Source of the DNA: Fragilariopsis cylindrus CCMP1102
Lineage: Eukaryota > Bacillariophyta > Bacillariophyceae > Bacillariales > Bacillariaceae
DNA length: 64,000 nt
Assembly: GCA_900095095.1 (NCBI GenBank)
Contig: FMBT01000363.1
Span: 124,001-188,000, forward strand
Direction of reading: 5' to 3'
The translations under genes and the position numbers were made by a program. The notes under the pieces were generated by a model. That model saw only the letters and a list, made by a program, of their open reading frames with translations. It searched no databases and had not been told where the DNA came from. Below are positions 31,731-43,430 of this stretch, piece after piece (the first letter of the stretch is position 1; every line of letters starts with the position of its first letter).

Positions 31731-34700
31731 ATGATACCAAAGCCAGTATTAATCCATCATGGATGGAGCCACACCAATGGAGAAGACATGTATGACAACG
31801 TATCAATAGGGTCCACCAAGGAAGCACGAAGCGGGGACAATTTGGACCAAAAATCGATGAAATTGAAGACAAACAGTGAAAATGGAATTATAGGCATTAG
31901 CGACACTGACACCGACACCGATGAACAAGGATGGACTACAATCAATGCAAGTGGAGGACGTAAACCCAAAACAACAACCAGGGAAAGGCCAATCATTGAT
32001 TCAATCATAACAACCATCAACGTAGCAACAAAGACAGTGAAGAACGGAGCAATGGAAGTAAGAATCAAATCACCTGTACGTAGAAACAGATGTATCATAC
32101 CAGACAAAACAGCAAGAGATTACGACGACGAATCAGCATATGATATAACCAAACAACTAATGAAACAAGTGCCAACAACAAAAGCAGAAGAAGATGAAGA
32201 TGAAGAAGAAGAAGAAGAAGGAGAAGAAGAAGTGAAGAAAATCGAACCACCAACCCGAAAAACCGGAAGCATGATAACCGATGGAATTGAATTTGAACTC
32301 AACAGTAGAAACCAAAATGAACAACGTCTATTATCACCAGGAAATATTGCAGATAACGACAAGAAGAAGAGGAAGAATGATGACAACGAAGGAAAAGAGG
32401 AAGAAGAAGAGGTAGAAGAAGAAAAGAATCTAAAGAAAGTAAATAACAAAAATAATAAAAATAATATAGCAACAAACAACAAACCAGTGGAAGGAAAATA
32501 CAAACATAACAAAGAAAATATGGTAACAATGGCAAATGAACAAGCAGGAGATAGTGAAAACAGAAGATTAACAACGGAACGGGCGACAAACGACCAAATG
32601 CAGGAGGACGATGGAAATGATACCACTGGAAGTGAAGGAAATAATGGAAATAATGCAAGTGAAAATAATGGAAATACTGGAAACAACGACAATGGCAACA
32701 ACAACGGAGACAACAGTAATAATAATAACAACAACAGAAAGAGAGGAGGACGTCCAAAAGTATCCATAGTAGCACCAACAGACATGGAAACATATACCTT
32801 TACAATCGCATGGAGACCAGAAAATAAGGCAGGTAAAGATGGAAAAATTATTATAAAGAATGCAATGAGAGAAATGCAGCACAGAGAACCAACAATTATA
32901 TTCCACCCAACAAACTCAGCAACATCACCAGCACCAAGAGACATAATCAATATAAACAATGATTTTCCCAAGACTCCAGCAACCTATGATGATTTCTTTG
33001 ATCAAAATAGAAATAGAGACAATACAAATCAACAAACATTCATGAAAGTATCGATGCCACACAATGAAAAAGAGCTACAAAACAAACTACATAACTATTT
33101 ATACCATAATCAACTATACATGAACAGTCCGTTCATTAATGACAACACACTGGAGCAAGTAGGATTTGTAGAAAAAGCGCACAGTAGATTAGTATATCGG
33201 CCAACAATGGAGAAGAAGATTAGTAATGGAATAAAAGAAATTATGAATAGCAATAAACTTACACCACAACAGGTAGCACAAATAAAGAACCTGTCCAGTA
33301 ATATAAGAGTTGAATGCCACAGGGGAACAGTACGAGGAGGAGAATACAACAACCAATCTGTATGCGAAGGAATAGTACTAAAGACAACAAAAACACAGGC
33401 AAAATTGGTAATGGAACTATTGGCAATGCTACCAGATAAACTACTAGGAGATCATTACAGAATCATCCCTAAAAGTCTAAATCAACTCCTTGGATTTGAA
33501 TTATATGGTCAAATAGTAGCTGATACAGTCAACTTTCAAAACAAATTAAAACCTATCACTATACTCAACTGTCATCCCAGCGTACTAGACGATATGTATG
33601 GCAATGTTAAGGTACTAAATTCTAAGCAGGTGACAGTACAACAATTTATATTAGGTAACTGTGGTGCTATATCAATTGAAGAGACAAATGAAACATCAAC
33701 TAAAGGAAAATATATCGTAATTGTACCAGCAAATAATTTAGATTCAGCAAGAACAGCAATTGGGAAAATGTTTCAGGAGTTTCAAGATAGTAGTGACAGA
33801 CCAGCAGCAATGGAATGCATCAAAGCATACAACAACTACCCATTAGTGAATGATACTGTAACAATAAGTGGACATGCTGAAAGATTATCTCAACAGATTA
33901 GAGAAAGATACCGAAACAAACCCAAAACACCAGTCAGAAATACGCAGAGTTCTCAGTACTCGTACCATGGAAGCTTTGCAATGGAAGAACAAGCTGCATC
34001 GCAAGCACCTTCAGTACCTAGGAGTATCATTAAGAACGGAAGGCATACCATCAATACAGCAATACCAATACAACAATGGGCTTCACCACCGGTAGTACAA
34101 CAAGCAGCAACAACAAATCAAGTAGAAATAGGAACAGTTATGTCCAATTTATCACCGGATGATTCAGCAAAAACAATGATGACAAATGTGTCAAAAATGG
34201 TTGAATCGCTAAGCACAGTAGTCAACTCATTAGCAACAGGTACAGCAAATACAAACGAAACAATTAAACAAATGATGATACAACAAGCAGAAACAAACAA
34301 ACAAATGATGATACAACAAACAACAACAATGAACAATCAAACAACAACAATGAACAACCTTATGATGCTAATGACAAAGAATGAAGAAAGAAGACAGGGA
34401 TCACTAATAAGTGAAATACAACCAGTAATAGATTTACAACAAGGATCTACACCAGCAAGCACTTTAACAAACAGCCTGTACAGTCAATCACAAGAACAAT
34501 CAACAAGCTCCAACAAAAGACCAAAACATGGATTAGATGATGATGAAACAACAGCATTATCAACAGTAGAAAATGGTACATCAGATGAACCAGAAGAAGG
34601 AGAACAAGAAGATATGATAGAAGAACAAACAGAACAAATGGAAGTGACAACAAATGAACAATCAAATGATGTAACAATGGGCGATAATGAACAAACAAGA

Positions 34701-34829
34701 GTTGAAACAACAAACACAGCAAATGTACCAGGAGATTTCAGTCAATTTAATAATAATAATAATAATAATAATAAACAAACAACAACAAATACATCTGCAA
34801 AGACAGATATGAACCCACCAAATGAATAG
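31731..34829 (+). CDS. Non-LTR retrotransposon ORF1 (nucleic-acid-binding type)
   Basis: The frame extends six bases further to a TTG, but the first ATG is 31731, giving 1,032 residues. Residues 1-335 are acidic, Lys/Glu/Asn-rich and disordered. RKRGGRPK (336-343) is an AT-hook-like motif. Residues ~344-730 are compact and free of low complexity, and start VSIVAPTDMETYTFTIAWRP; I cannot assign this region, and see no CCHC knuckle or obvious RRM. Residues ~817-890 are Gln/Met/Thr-rich with heptad-like spacing and could trimerise, as ORF1p of L1 does. The tail is acidic. The stop codon overlaps the ORF2 start by eight bases. The expected role is an RNA-binding chaperone that packages element RNA. 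No in-frame stops, so the copy looks intact. Confidence 0.8.
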   Translation: MIPKPVLIHHGWSHTNGEDMYDNVSIGSTKEARSGDNLDQKSMKLKTNSENGIIGISDTDTDTDEQGWTTINASGGRKPKTTTRERPIIDSIITTINVATKTVKNGAMEVRIKSPVRRNRCIIPDKTARDYDDESAYDITKQLMKQVPTTKAEEDEDEEEEEEGEEEVKKIEPPTRKTGSMITDGIEFELNSRNQNEQRLLSPGNIADNDKKKRKNDDNEGKEEEEEVEEEKNLKKVNNKNNKNNIATNNKPVEGKYKHNKENMVTMANEQAGDSENRRLTTERATNDQMQEDDGNDTTGSEGNNGNNASENNGNTGNNDNGNNNGDNSNNNNNNRKRGGRPKVSIVAPTDMETYTFTIAWRPENKAGKDGKIIIKNAMREMQHREPTIIFHPTNSATSPAPRDIININNDFPKTPATYDDFFDQNRNRDNTNQQTFMKVSMPHNEKELQNKLHNYLYHNQLYMNSPFINDNTLEQVGFVEKAHSRLVYRPTMEKKISNGIKEIMNSNKLTPQQVAQIKNLSSNIRVECHRGTVRGGEYNNQSVCEGIVLKTTKTQAKLVMELLAMLPDKLLGDHYRIIPKSLNQLLGFELYGQIVADTVNFQNKLKPITILNCHPSVLDDMYGNVKVLNSKQVTVQQFILGNCGAISIEETNETSTKGKYIVIVPANNLDSARTAIGKMFQEFQDSSDRPAAMECIKAYNNYPLVNDTVTISGHAERLSQQIRERYRNKPKTPVRNTQSSQYSYHGSFAMEEQAASQAPSVPRSIIKNGRHTINTAIPIQQWASPPVVQQAATTNQVEIGTVMSNLSPDDSAKTMMTNVSKMVESLSTVVNSLATGTANTNETIKQMMIQQAETNKQMMIQQTTTMNNQTTTMNNLMMLMTKNEERRQGSLISEIQPVIDLQQGSTPASTLTNSLYSQSQEQSTSSNKRPKHGLDDDETTALSTVENGTSDEPEEGEQEDMIEEQTEQMEVTTNEQSNDVTMGDNEQTRVETTNTANVPGDFSQFNNNNNNNNKQTTTNTSAKTDMNPPNE

Positions 34830-35582
34830 AGGTGATGATGATAATGAGAACAATGAGGAGAAGAAAATAATAGCAGCAAGAAAACAATTTAAAGAACACA
34901 ACAATAATGAATCAAATATACCAGAGCTAATTAGTAGATATGGTGCTGTTGAATCATCGGATGATGATAGCAGTGAAGAAGACACTCCAAGACGACGCCT
35001 ACCGATTGAAAAGAGACTGGAACAATTAAAAGAATCGATGGAAAGAATAAGTAGTGCAAAGAGTAGAAATAGAGGGCCAGGACTACAGAGGAGAAATCTA
35101 GAAGACAGTGATAGCGAGAGTGATAACGAGGAAGAAGATAATAACAATACAACGCCGGGATTACAGGACAGAGACAGAGAAGACAGTGATAGTGAGGATG
35201 ATACGGATGATGAACATGATCAATTAGGGATCAAATCATCACGAAATACAGAAGAAATAAAAATAAAAACTAAGTTAGTGCGAAAGGAACGAAATAGTGT
35301 AGAAATAAGCACTAAATCAGTACGAAATAGTGAGTTAAGGACTAAATTATCGCGAATTGAAAAATCTAGTAGTATCAACGATGAGGTTGCAACCACTGTA
35401 TCAATGGAAACAACAACAACAAGAGCTATAGGAGATAACAGCGACTATGGAAATGGAAACAACAGTGAAGAAGACCTATTCTTTAAGTCAAGCGACGACG
35501 AAGGTGAAGAAGAAGTTAGTGTACAGAATAATAATCATCATAGCAATGAAAAAGAAGTAACAACAACAGCAACAGAAACAGC

Positions 35583-35614
<32 letters not shown>

Positions 35615-38600
35615 CGAATAAAATGAAGATAACGCAAGAAAACCTACCTTTTGGGCATATTTGTGATGATATAGCAATAGGAAATGATACACCATACGTT
35701 AGAGTATACTGTCAAAATGTATGTGGAATATACGATAGAGACGGTATAGGATTAGACTCGGCATTCAATGAAATGAAGCAGGCAGGAGCTGATATATTTA
35801 CATTCAATGAGACCCACGGAGATGAATCAAATGCAATAGCAAGACGGGCTACAAAAATGTCAAAACAAAGAATGTGGAGAGATAACAATGAAGATTGCAA
35901 AATACTACATTCATCATCAACAGCACCTGTACTAAGCTTTACAAAACCTGGAGGAAATATGGTCGGAATAACTGGATCACTAGTAGGCAGAATAAGAGAA
36001 ACAATAACAGATCCGTACGGAAGATGGTGTGGCTATACACTTATAGGAAAAGATAACAAAGAAATAATGGTATTAACAGCTTACAATGTATCACAACATA
36101 AAAATGCAAAAGTAGGAGATGATACACTGTACAACCAACAAACAGCATTATATAAATTAAAAGACATCAGAGATCCAGATCCAAAGAAATTATTTATAGA
36201 AGATTTAACAGCACTAGTAAAGAAGGCAAGGAAGGAAGACAAAGATATCATATTAACCGGTGACTTTAATGAATTAATAGGTGATGATCCTAATGGTATG
36301 GTGAAAGTGATATCAGCAGGAAGCCTTACAGATGCACACAGTCATCAACATGGTATAGTAGACATAACAACGTATACAAGAGGAGTCAAAAGATTAGATT
36401 ATGTATTTGTAACACCAAGGCTAGTAGACCACATACTTCGAAGTGGATACGAACCCTTTCATACAAGAATAGCATCAGATCACAGAGGCTATTTTGTGGA
36501 CTTTGCACTAGCTGGATTCCTAGACAGACAGTTACCATCGATATTCTCAGCATCATCAAGAGCAATCAGAGGAACCCATCCGAAGAACATCACAAAATAT
36601 GTGGAACACCTCCATAAAGTTTTCAAGATGAGAGATATCTATAGGAGAGTAAAATTACAAAAGAACTGGTATGAAAAGAAGAAATTAGAAGCACTAGACA
36701 GAGAAATAACTGCAGTCATGCTAGAAGCTGAAGAACAGTGCAGAATACATCATAGAGAACCATGGTCGAAGGAAGTGAATGAAGTGATGACGACAGCAAA
36801 CATACTCCGTATTCACTTGTCGAGTCTGAAAAATAACATCGACTGCAACAACCAAATACAGCAAAAGCAGCTTCTGTTAAAGAACCAAATAGAACTCCCT
36901 GCAGACATTGCAGAGGCCTCCAAAGCGCTGAGTATAGCACAGAAGAAAAGAAGGAAATTAATAAGAGATAACAGAACAAAAACGACTAGCATAGGAGAGG
37001 AACAAGAAGCAGCATATGTAGCAATGAATCCGGAAATGGATGCAAAGAGGGCAGCGCAGATATTCCAGAGAGCAAGAGATACAAAACAGATGATGTCGGA
37101 GTTACCATCAAAAATGAACTGTCCAGGGGGTCTATCAGCTGTACTGGTACCACTACCAAAAGAAGGAATTGAGATTGAGTACTTGGCAATAACAGACGGA
37201 CCAACAATTGAAAGAATAATACTGGAGAAGAATATTAGACACTTCAGGCAAGCAGAATTCACTCCATTGGCATCGCCAGAGGTAATAAGAACAATAGGAT
37301 TTGGAGCAGATACAGAAACAGCACAACACCTGCTTGATGGAACTGGTGATCCAACAGATATAACAGATGATGAATGGTCCAGATTTCTACTAACGTCAAT
37401 GAAAAGAAATTCGGAAGAACTGAAAATAGAGATAACAGCAGAGAAAATGATGGAGAAGTATAGAAGATGGAATGAACGTACAAGCACATCACCATCAGGC
37501 AGGCACTTGGGACATTTTCATGCATTATTTCGACCACTAAAGGCAAAGAACAAGAAACATCGTGAGCAATTAGACGATATCAGAGATGAAATAATTGACT
37601 TACATGCAACAATGCTTCAGACAGCGTATGACAATGAGCATGTCTACAAACGATGGGAGTACATACTCACCTGTATGCTGGCAAAGGAATCTGGAATACC
37701 AAGAATACACAGATTGCGAGTGATACACCTATACGAATGCGATTTGAACCTACTCTTTTCATTATTCTTCAGAGAACTGGACCAACACTGTGAAGATAAC
37801 TTTCTACTCAACAAAGGAGTGTATGGATGTCGACCGAATAGAAGAGCAATGGACCCAGTCTTTGTAGATGTAACTCAAAATGAAATGGCAATGGTAACAC
37901 GAAAGGCCCTGGTGAAATTCAACAACGATGCAACAGCGTGCTTTGATAGAATATTAGTACACTTGCTCAGTCTGTGCCTGCAATCAGTTGGAATGCCAAA
38001 GAAATTAACAAAAATACTAGGAGAACTACTAAGAGTGGCAAAATATGCAATAAAAACTGGAATAGGAATATCAAAAGAAACATACCAACACTCAGATGAA
38101 TCACCTGCATTTGGATCTGGACAAGGTAGTGCAGCATCAGCACAAGGATGGACAAAATTAGTATCAATGCTGTTTGATATCCACGACAAGCATGGACATG
38201 GATGTAAATATGAAGACCCATGGAGATTATATAGCGAAATAATTGGCATGCTAGGATTTGTGGATGATAATAATATTACAAACAATGGCGAAGAATGGGA
38301 AACAGTAAATGATATCATCATAAGGACTCAACACGATGCACAGCTATGGAATGATTTATTACGAGCAACAGGAGGAGCCCTAAATCTTGACAAGTGCTTT
38401 GCACAAGTACTAGCATTTCAATTCGGGCTGAATGGAGCACCAGTTATCGCACCAGCTGACCCAACCAACATAATAATAATAAAAGACAGGCAGAACAACA
38501 AAGAAGTAATAATCAAACCAATATCACCATACACGACGTATCGGTTCCTAGGTACGGAACAAGGAACAAGCAAGAATCAAAAGTCACAACAAGGAAAATT

Positions 38601-41600
38601 AGTGAAAACTTCAGGAACTCACAACAGAAAGCTCGCTTGCTCTGCAATGTCCCCAAGATGCGCTTGGGTCCACTACTCAGCAGTATTCCTAAGCAGTGTA
38701 GGATATCCACTCAGCATGTGTCACCTCAGTCAACATCAACTGCATGATCTACAGAAGAAATATATCCCAACACTACTGAATAAAATCAGCATAGCCAGAA
38801 CACATGCACATGCGCTAGTATTTGGACCAAGAGCGTATGGAGGAGTAGGTTGTAATGACCTAAGAATAGAACAAGGATTAGATGCAGTACAAAATCTAAC
38901 CAGGCAATTACGGACTCCAGGCTACGGCAAACAACTAGCTACAATCTTCCTACGAACATTCCAACATGCGTCCGGACTATCGAAACCACTGCTGCAGTTC
39001 CCCAGAATCAGAGCTCCTCACCTTGAAGGACACTATTATGTAAATATACGAAGATTCCTAGCCAAGCACAGAGCTAGCCTCGAAATAGAATGCATACCGA
39101 AATCAATAGATGAACGAATAGGAGATACATACATCATGGATGTAGTATGTGTACCAGCGGCGGCATTGACATTAGATAGAACAACACTAAAGCACTACAC
39201 TGATGCAGAAATCAACCAAATCCACTACTGCAAGAGCTACCTACAAGTAAAAAGAATATCTGATTTATGCACAGCTGATGGAGCTTTTATAATGCCATCC
39301 ATAGCAAAAGGAGAAAGAAGCGTAAGACAATGTACATCCAAACTGAATGAAATAACACAAGAACGACCCGGTGATCAATCGTGGACGGTGTGGAGAAAAT
39401 TCCTGAAGACAATATGCAAACCCAGTTCGAACCAAGGTCCAAACCCGGAACCAAATGAATCTAGCTTATTTGCACCAAGAATTGAACCACGACCAATTGA
39501 ACCAGGATCCGAACCCGGACCCAGCTCACGACTCAACCTATCGACCGAGCCAAGAACCGAACCAACCCCAATGGAAACTAGGGATGCCCTCATAGAAAAT
39601 GAGGGACTGCAGCAGAGAAAAGAAGTGATAGACAAGGTTAGCATTGGAACGTTCATACTCAAATACTGGGTCGGAGTACCGTTCAGAGGCATCGTAATGA
39701 ACAATACAGGCAAATACTACAAGATACTATATGAGGACGGCGATGAAGAGGAACTTAACCATACAGAAGTAGTAAAATATGAGAGGAAGTATAGAGGAGA
39801 GGGACGAATGATAAAAGAAATAGGAAGGAGAATGAGACTTACAAAACCACTAGGAGACTGGCTTGTACAAGCTAATAATTCAGAAAGACTGTGGCCATTT
39901 TACTACTCAGAAGACACGGACACTCTATACAGGAGTTACAGAAAAGAATGGTACACCAATGGAGAATACTACTATGACTGCCATAAAATAGCAGACAATG
40001 ATACATACAACTATACAGCAGATAGAAATGTGGAAACATTACCAGACGATGCATCACCAACGGATGTAATGGACACCGACGATGGATGGAGAATATCAAC
40101 ACATCACTCAGTACGACAACAAGAAGAACAACAACAACAAGCCATGGAGAGCAAAACGATAATGCAATATCTACAGTCACAAGAAGAACATGTATCACAG
40201 TACTATGCAGAAATAAACTTCTACACCACACCGCATGCAGTCTATGAACTAATAAAATCACCAAGGAAATACAACATAGCGACAGATGGAGGGGCAATAC
40301 CACTCAAAGGATCTCTGGGATTTGTTGTGGCAGATGAAGATGGAACCATACTATTATCTTGCTACGGACAACCATCAGGAAATGATCCACTCTCATTCAG
40401 ATCTGAAATATGTGCATTACTAGCAGCAGCAAAACTTATACAATTGATAACAGAATACTATGACAATCACACCCAATGTGAAGAACCAGCAAGAGGGAAA
40501 ATACAGGTGTACACTGACAGTCTAAGTATGATAAAGAAATTAGAAGCATATGATGAATATCCAACAGCACATCTGAAGACAGTACTAAATTCAGAGTGGG
40601 ACGTACTTTCAGCACTGAGTAGGACTTTGAAGAAATTCAGAACATACCCAAAACTAAGCTGGGTAAAGAGTCACCAAGATGATTGGGTTTTTGATGAGAA
40701 AGCAATGCCACTGGAGGCTTATCTGAACTCAGAAGCAGATGAATTGGCAACGATAGGCCTGAAGAGACTACAAGAAAAACCAACTGTACCAATGGATCCA
40801 AACACATGCATACAGTTCCACATTGAAGGAAGAACAATAACAAGAAACTTCAAAAACACAGTAAGAGAAATAATACTACTAAAACCACTACGAAAATTCT
40901 ACTGTGAAAGATTCAAGTGGAGTGACAATATTTTTGACTTGATAGATTGGGACGTATTTCGACCAGTCTACAAGAAACACCTAACAACAAAAGGAATAGC
41001 ATGGATGCATAAATTTTGCATAAAGAAACTTCCAACAGGAGAAAGAGTACACAAAAGAGACCACTTCCATGACAAGAGATGCGCATCATGTTTGGATGAT
41101 GAAGATGATGACCACATCCTCCAGTGTGTTAACAGAAGAAGCGTAAGAAAGAAGGTTGTCAATCAAATAAATGTACTGCGCAAAACAGTGGACAAGAACT
41201 TGTGTGACATACTACAGGAAGGTTTAATGGCTTACTTCAATGGGGACTGCATGTCCAACACCATGTTCAGAATAAGAGGAGGGAAAGACATGGAAAGGTA
41301 CAATAATTTAATAGATGAACAAACTGTAATAGGATGGGACAATCTGTTAAGAGGGAAATTTTCAAAGGAATGGCGAATACAGCAGAAAGCATATAAAACA
41401 AGACTAAGATTAGTAGATCCAATAAAGTATGACAAGATACAACGAATGAAGAAACGTAACCAAGAGCAACAAAATGACACAAACAACAACAACAACAACA
41501 AAACAACCAAAAGCAAAAATAAAACAGAAGAATTTCACGGTTTCTTTCAGTCATTAGTACCAATAATATTAGAAATGTGGACAGATAGGTGCATCGACAG

Positions 41601-42150
41601 AAACACACCAGTATTAGGGGGCAGAATAGTGGCAGAATATGAATCTCTATGCAAGAACGTAACACATCTGTATACACTGAGAGAAATGGTATTGCCAGAA
41701 GATGAAATTAAGATATATGATGAAACACTACTATCAAAACTTGCAGACACAAACCAACAATTGAAAAAGTGGATCAACAGATGGAGACCAGTAATAGACC
41801 ATAGCATGAAAAGAGTGAAGGAATTAGCACAAGAAAACAGCAAACCGATATGGCAACACTTCACTGCAAACAAACCAGCAAAGACCAAGGTATCAAGGAA
41901 ACTATTGAAGCAATTGAAACCAAAGAAATATTCTAATAACCCATTGACAAATGTGTACACCAGATTAAAGAAGAAGCGATCATCAAGTAGAGTACTTCCA
42001 GTAATAAAGAAAATCAAACATAAGGTTAATCATTTGATATCAACATTGTACAACAAATTGGGAAAGAAGAGATCAACTAGCAGAGAGCAAACAGCATTGG
42101 AGGTGGGAAAGCAGATAATTGATGACAGATTTGGAGATGAACCTAAGTAA
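34822..42150 (+). CDS. Non-LTR retrotransposon ORF2: endonuclease, reverse transcriptase, Tudor-like, RNase H, CCHC
   Basis: A 2,442-residue intact polyprotein, about twice the usual LINE ORF2. After ~290 acidic residues comes an APE-type endonuclease: Asn299, FNETH (Glu330), GDFNE (Asp481, Asn483) and SDHR (Asp553, His554). The reverse transcriptase has NNDATACFDRI (Asp1036), FGSGQGSAASAQGW and FVDD (1146-1149). A Tudor-like segment, YYKILYEDGDEEELNHTEV, lies within residues ~1614-1653. RNase H follows with TDGG (Asp1822), RSE (Glu1862), YTDS (Asp1899), KSHQ (His1951) and Asp1973. A zinc motif is Cys2087-x2-Cys2090-x7-His2098-x3-Cys2102. The C-terminus is strongly basic. RNase H plus APE suggests the I/R1/Tad side of LINE diversity. 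All catalytic residues are present, so it may be active. Confidence 0.9.
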
Positions 42151-43165
42151 TAAATAAATGTAGAATAAATTTGGCGGGTAGATTGTTGACTTTCTGTCTT
42201 TCTAAGACCTTAAGGAGCAAAGCTGCAGCTATTAAATAATAAGTTATATATGCCTCCTACCAAACCTGGTGGTTCATCATCGCTTGACTAAAGTTATTCT
42301 GACTGGTATCATTATTTCTATCTCACAAATTCTCCAGTGGAGTTTTTTACTCCTTAGGTTCTAGAACCAGCATAGTGCACCAAAATACCACCCAGTCATC
42401 CATCTCATTCCCATGGGGGATGAACCAAGGGTCATGATCCCTCATACTACCTTATTCTTGCGTCCAGAACACAAACATTGTCATATTTCAATGCCCAAAA
42501 GTACCATTCAGAAATAGGCTGCCACACCATCAAAAAAAGGAATTGGACCATGGTTTGAACACCCAGATACCTTCCATATATACATATGGTCAAAATAAAC
42601 CAACAATACTTGGAACATTTGCCACATTGGTGGTGTAGTGGGACGGGGAACAATAGAATAGACATAAAATGGCCCAAAATGCACACATTGCAAAAATATT
42701 TGAGATGCTACCTTGCCCATACCGTACCAGGTATGCTGAGTCCCAGATAAAAAAGCTAGGCATCAACCTAAATTATAAAGGTTTTTGATTATATCATTGC
42801 TTTAGGTAACCATATAAATATTTGGGGTGTCACGGGTCAACATCTTGTTGAGATTCTAGTTTAGATAGAAGATTAGTTGAGTTATTAAGGTTGTTCTAAA
42901 CGATTTATGAGTTCTATCTTAGGCTGTTCATTAGACGCTTCTGTATTGCTTGTGTTAGTGTGTATAGGCATTTGTTGTTTGAATTGGTGTTACTGTTTGA
43001 ATCTGCGCTTGATAGTAACGGCATTTTCGGTCTGTCCGTCGTGCGTGTTAAGATTTCAACACATCTACCTCTGTTAAAACACACACTTTCTCTAAGTGCC
43101 AAGCGCACGTGTAATCAAGGCTGTGATGCATCACCAATGCAGACCTTATAACCTTGAAAGATTAT
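42151..43165 (+). repeat. Probable 3' UTR and flank of the retrotransposon
   Basis: TGCCTCCTACCAAACC at 42251-42266 is identical to 31588-31603 in the last 5' monomer, so this region belongs to, or recombined with, the same element family. I see no poly-A tail or clear target-site duplication, and cannot fix the 3' end. A stretch near 42890-42915 resembles the element at 8731-8755. The short minus-strand ORFs have no recognisable motif. Confidence 0.5.
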
Positions 43166-43430
43166 ATGGAGCTCAACATCATACCTATGGGTACAAGGTC
43201 CAACTATTGCCTAGGACTTTAGGGGGCTTTATGGAGGTTATAGAGGTGTCAGGGTGTACTTAGCCCCCAAAAGGGTCATTTAGGCCCCAAAACAGGTTCC
43301 CCCTTTAGCGCCCACATCAGCATGGTCCTGCCCAAAGCTTGCCAATTTCATGTTCCCTTTGGTGTATATGGTCAACCCCATGTGCTTACTTTGGGACAAT
43401 TAATCTGGTAGTATTCTTTCTGAACAATTA
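43166..43430. repeat. Dispersed repeat, related to 1-290
   Basis: The order of conserved words (ACCTATR..GGTCC, TATGGAGGTTAT, GGTCATTTAGGCCCC, TTTGGTGTATATGGTCA, TTTGGGACAATTAA) matches the left end of the window. By eye about two thirds of bases agree. The orientation is the same in both. Confidence 0.55.

Noticed and set aside
32120-32971. 283-aa minus-strand ORF opposite the retrotransposon ORF1
   Set aside because: Ser/Phe/Leu-rich shadow of the Glu/Lys/Asn-rich N-terminal region of ORF1.
36813-37487. 224-aa minus-strand ORF opposite ORF2
   Set aside because: Shadow of a strongly supported polyprotein; no motif of its own.
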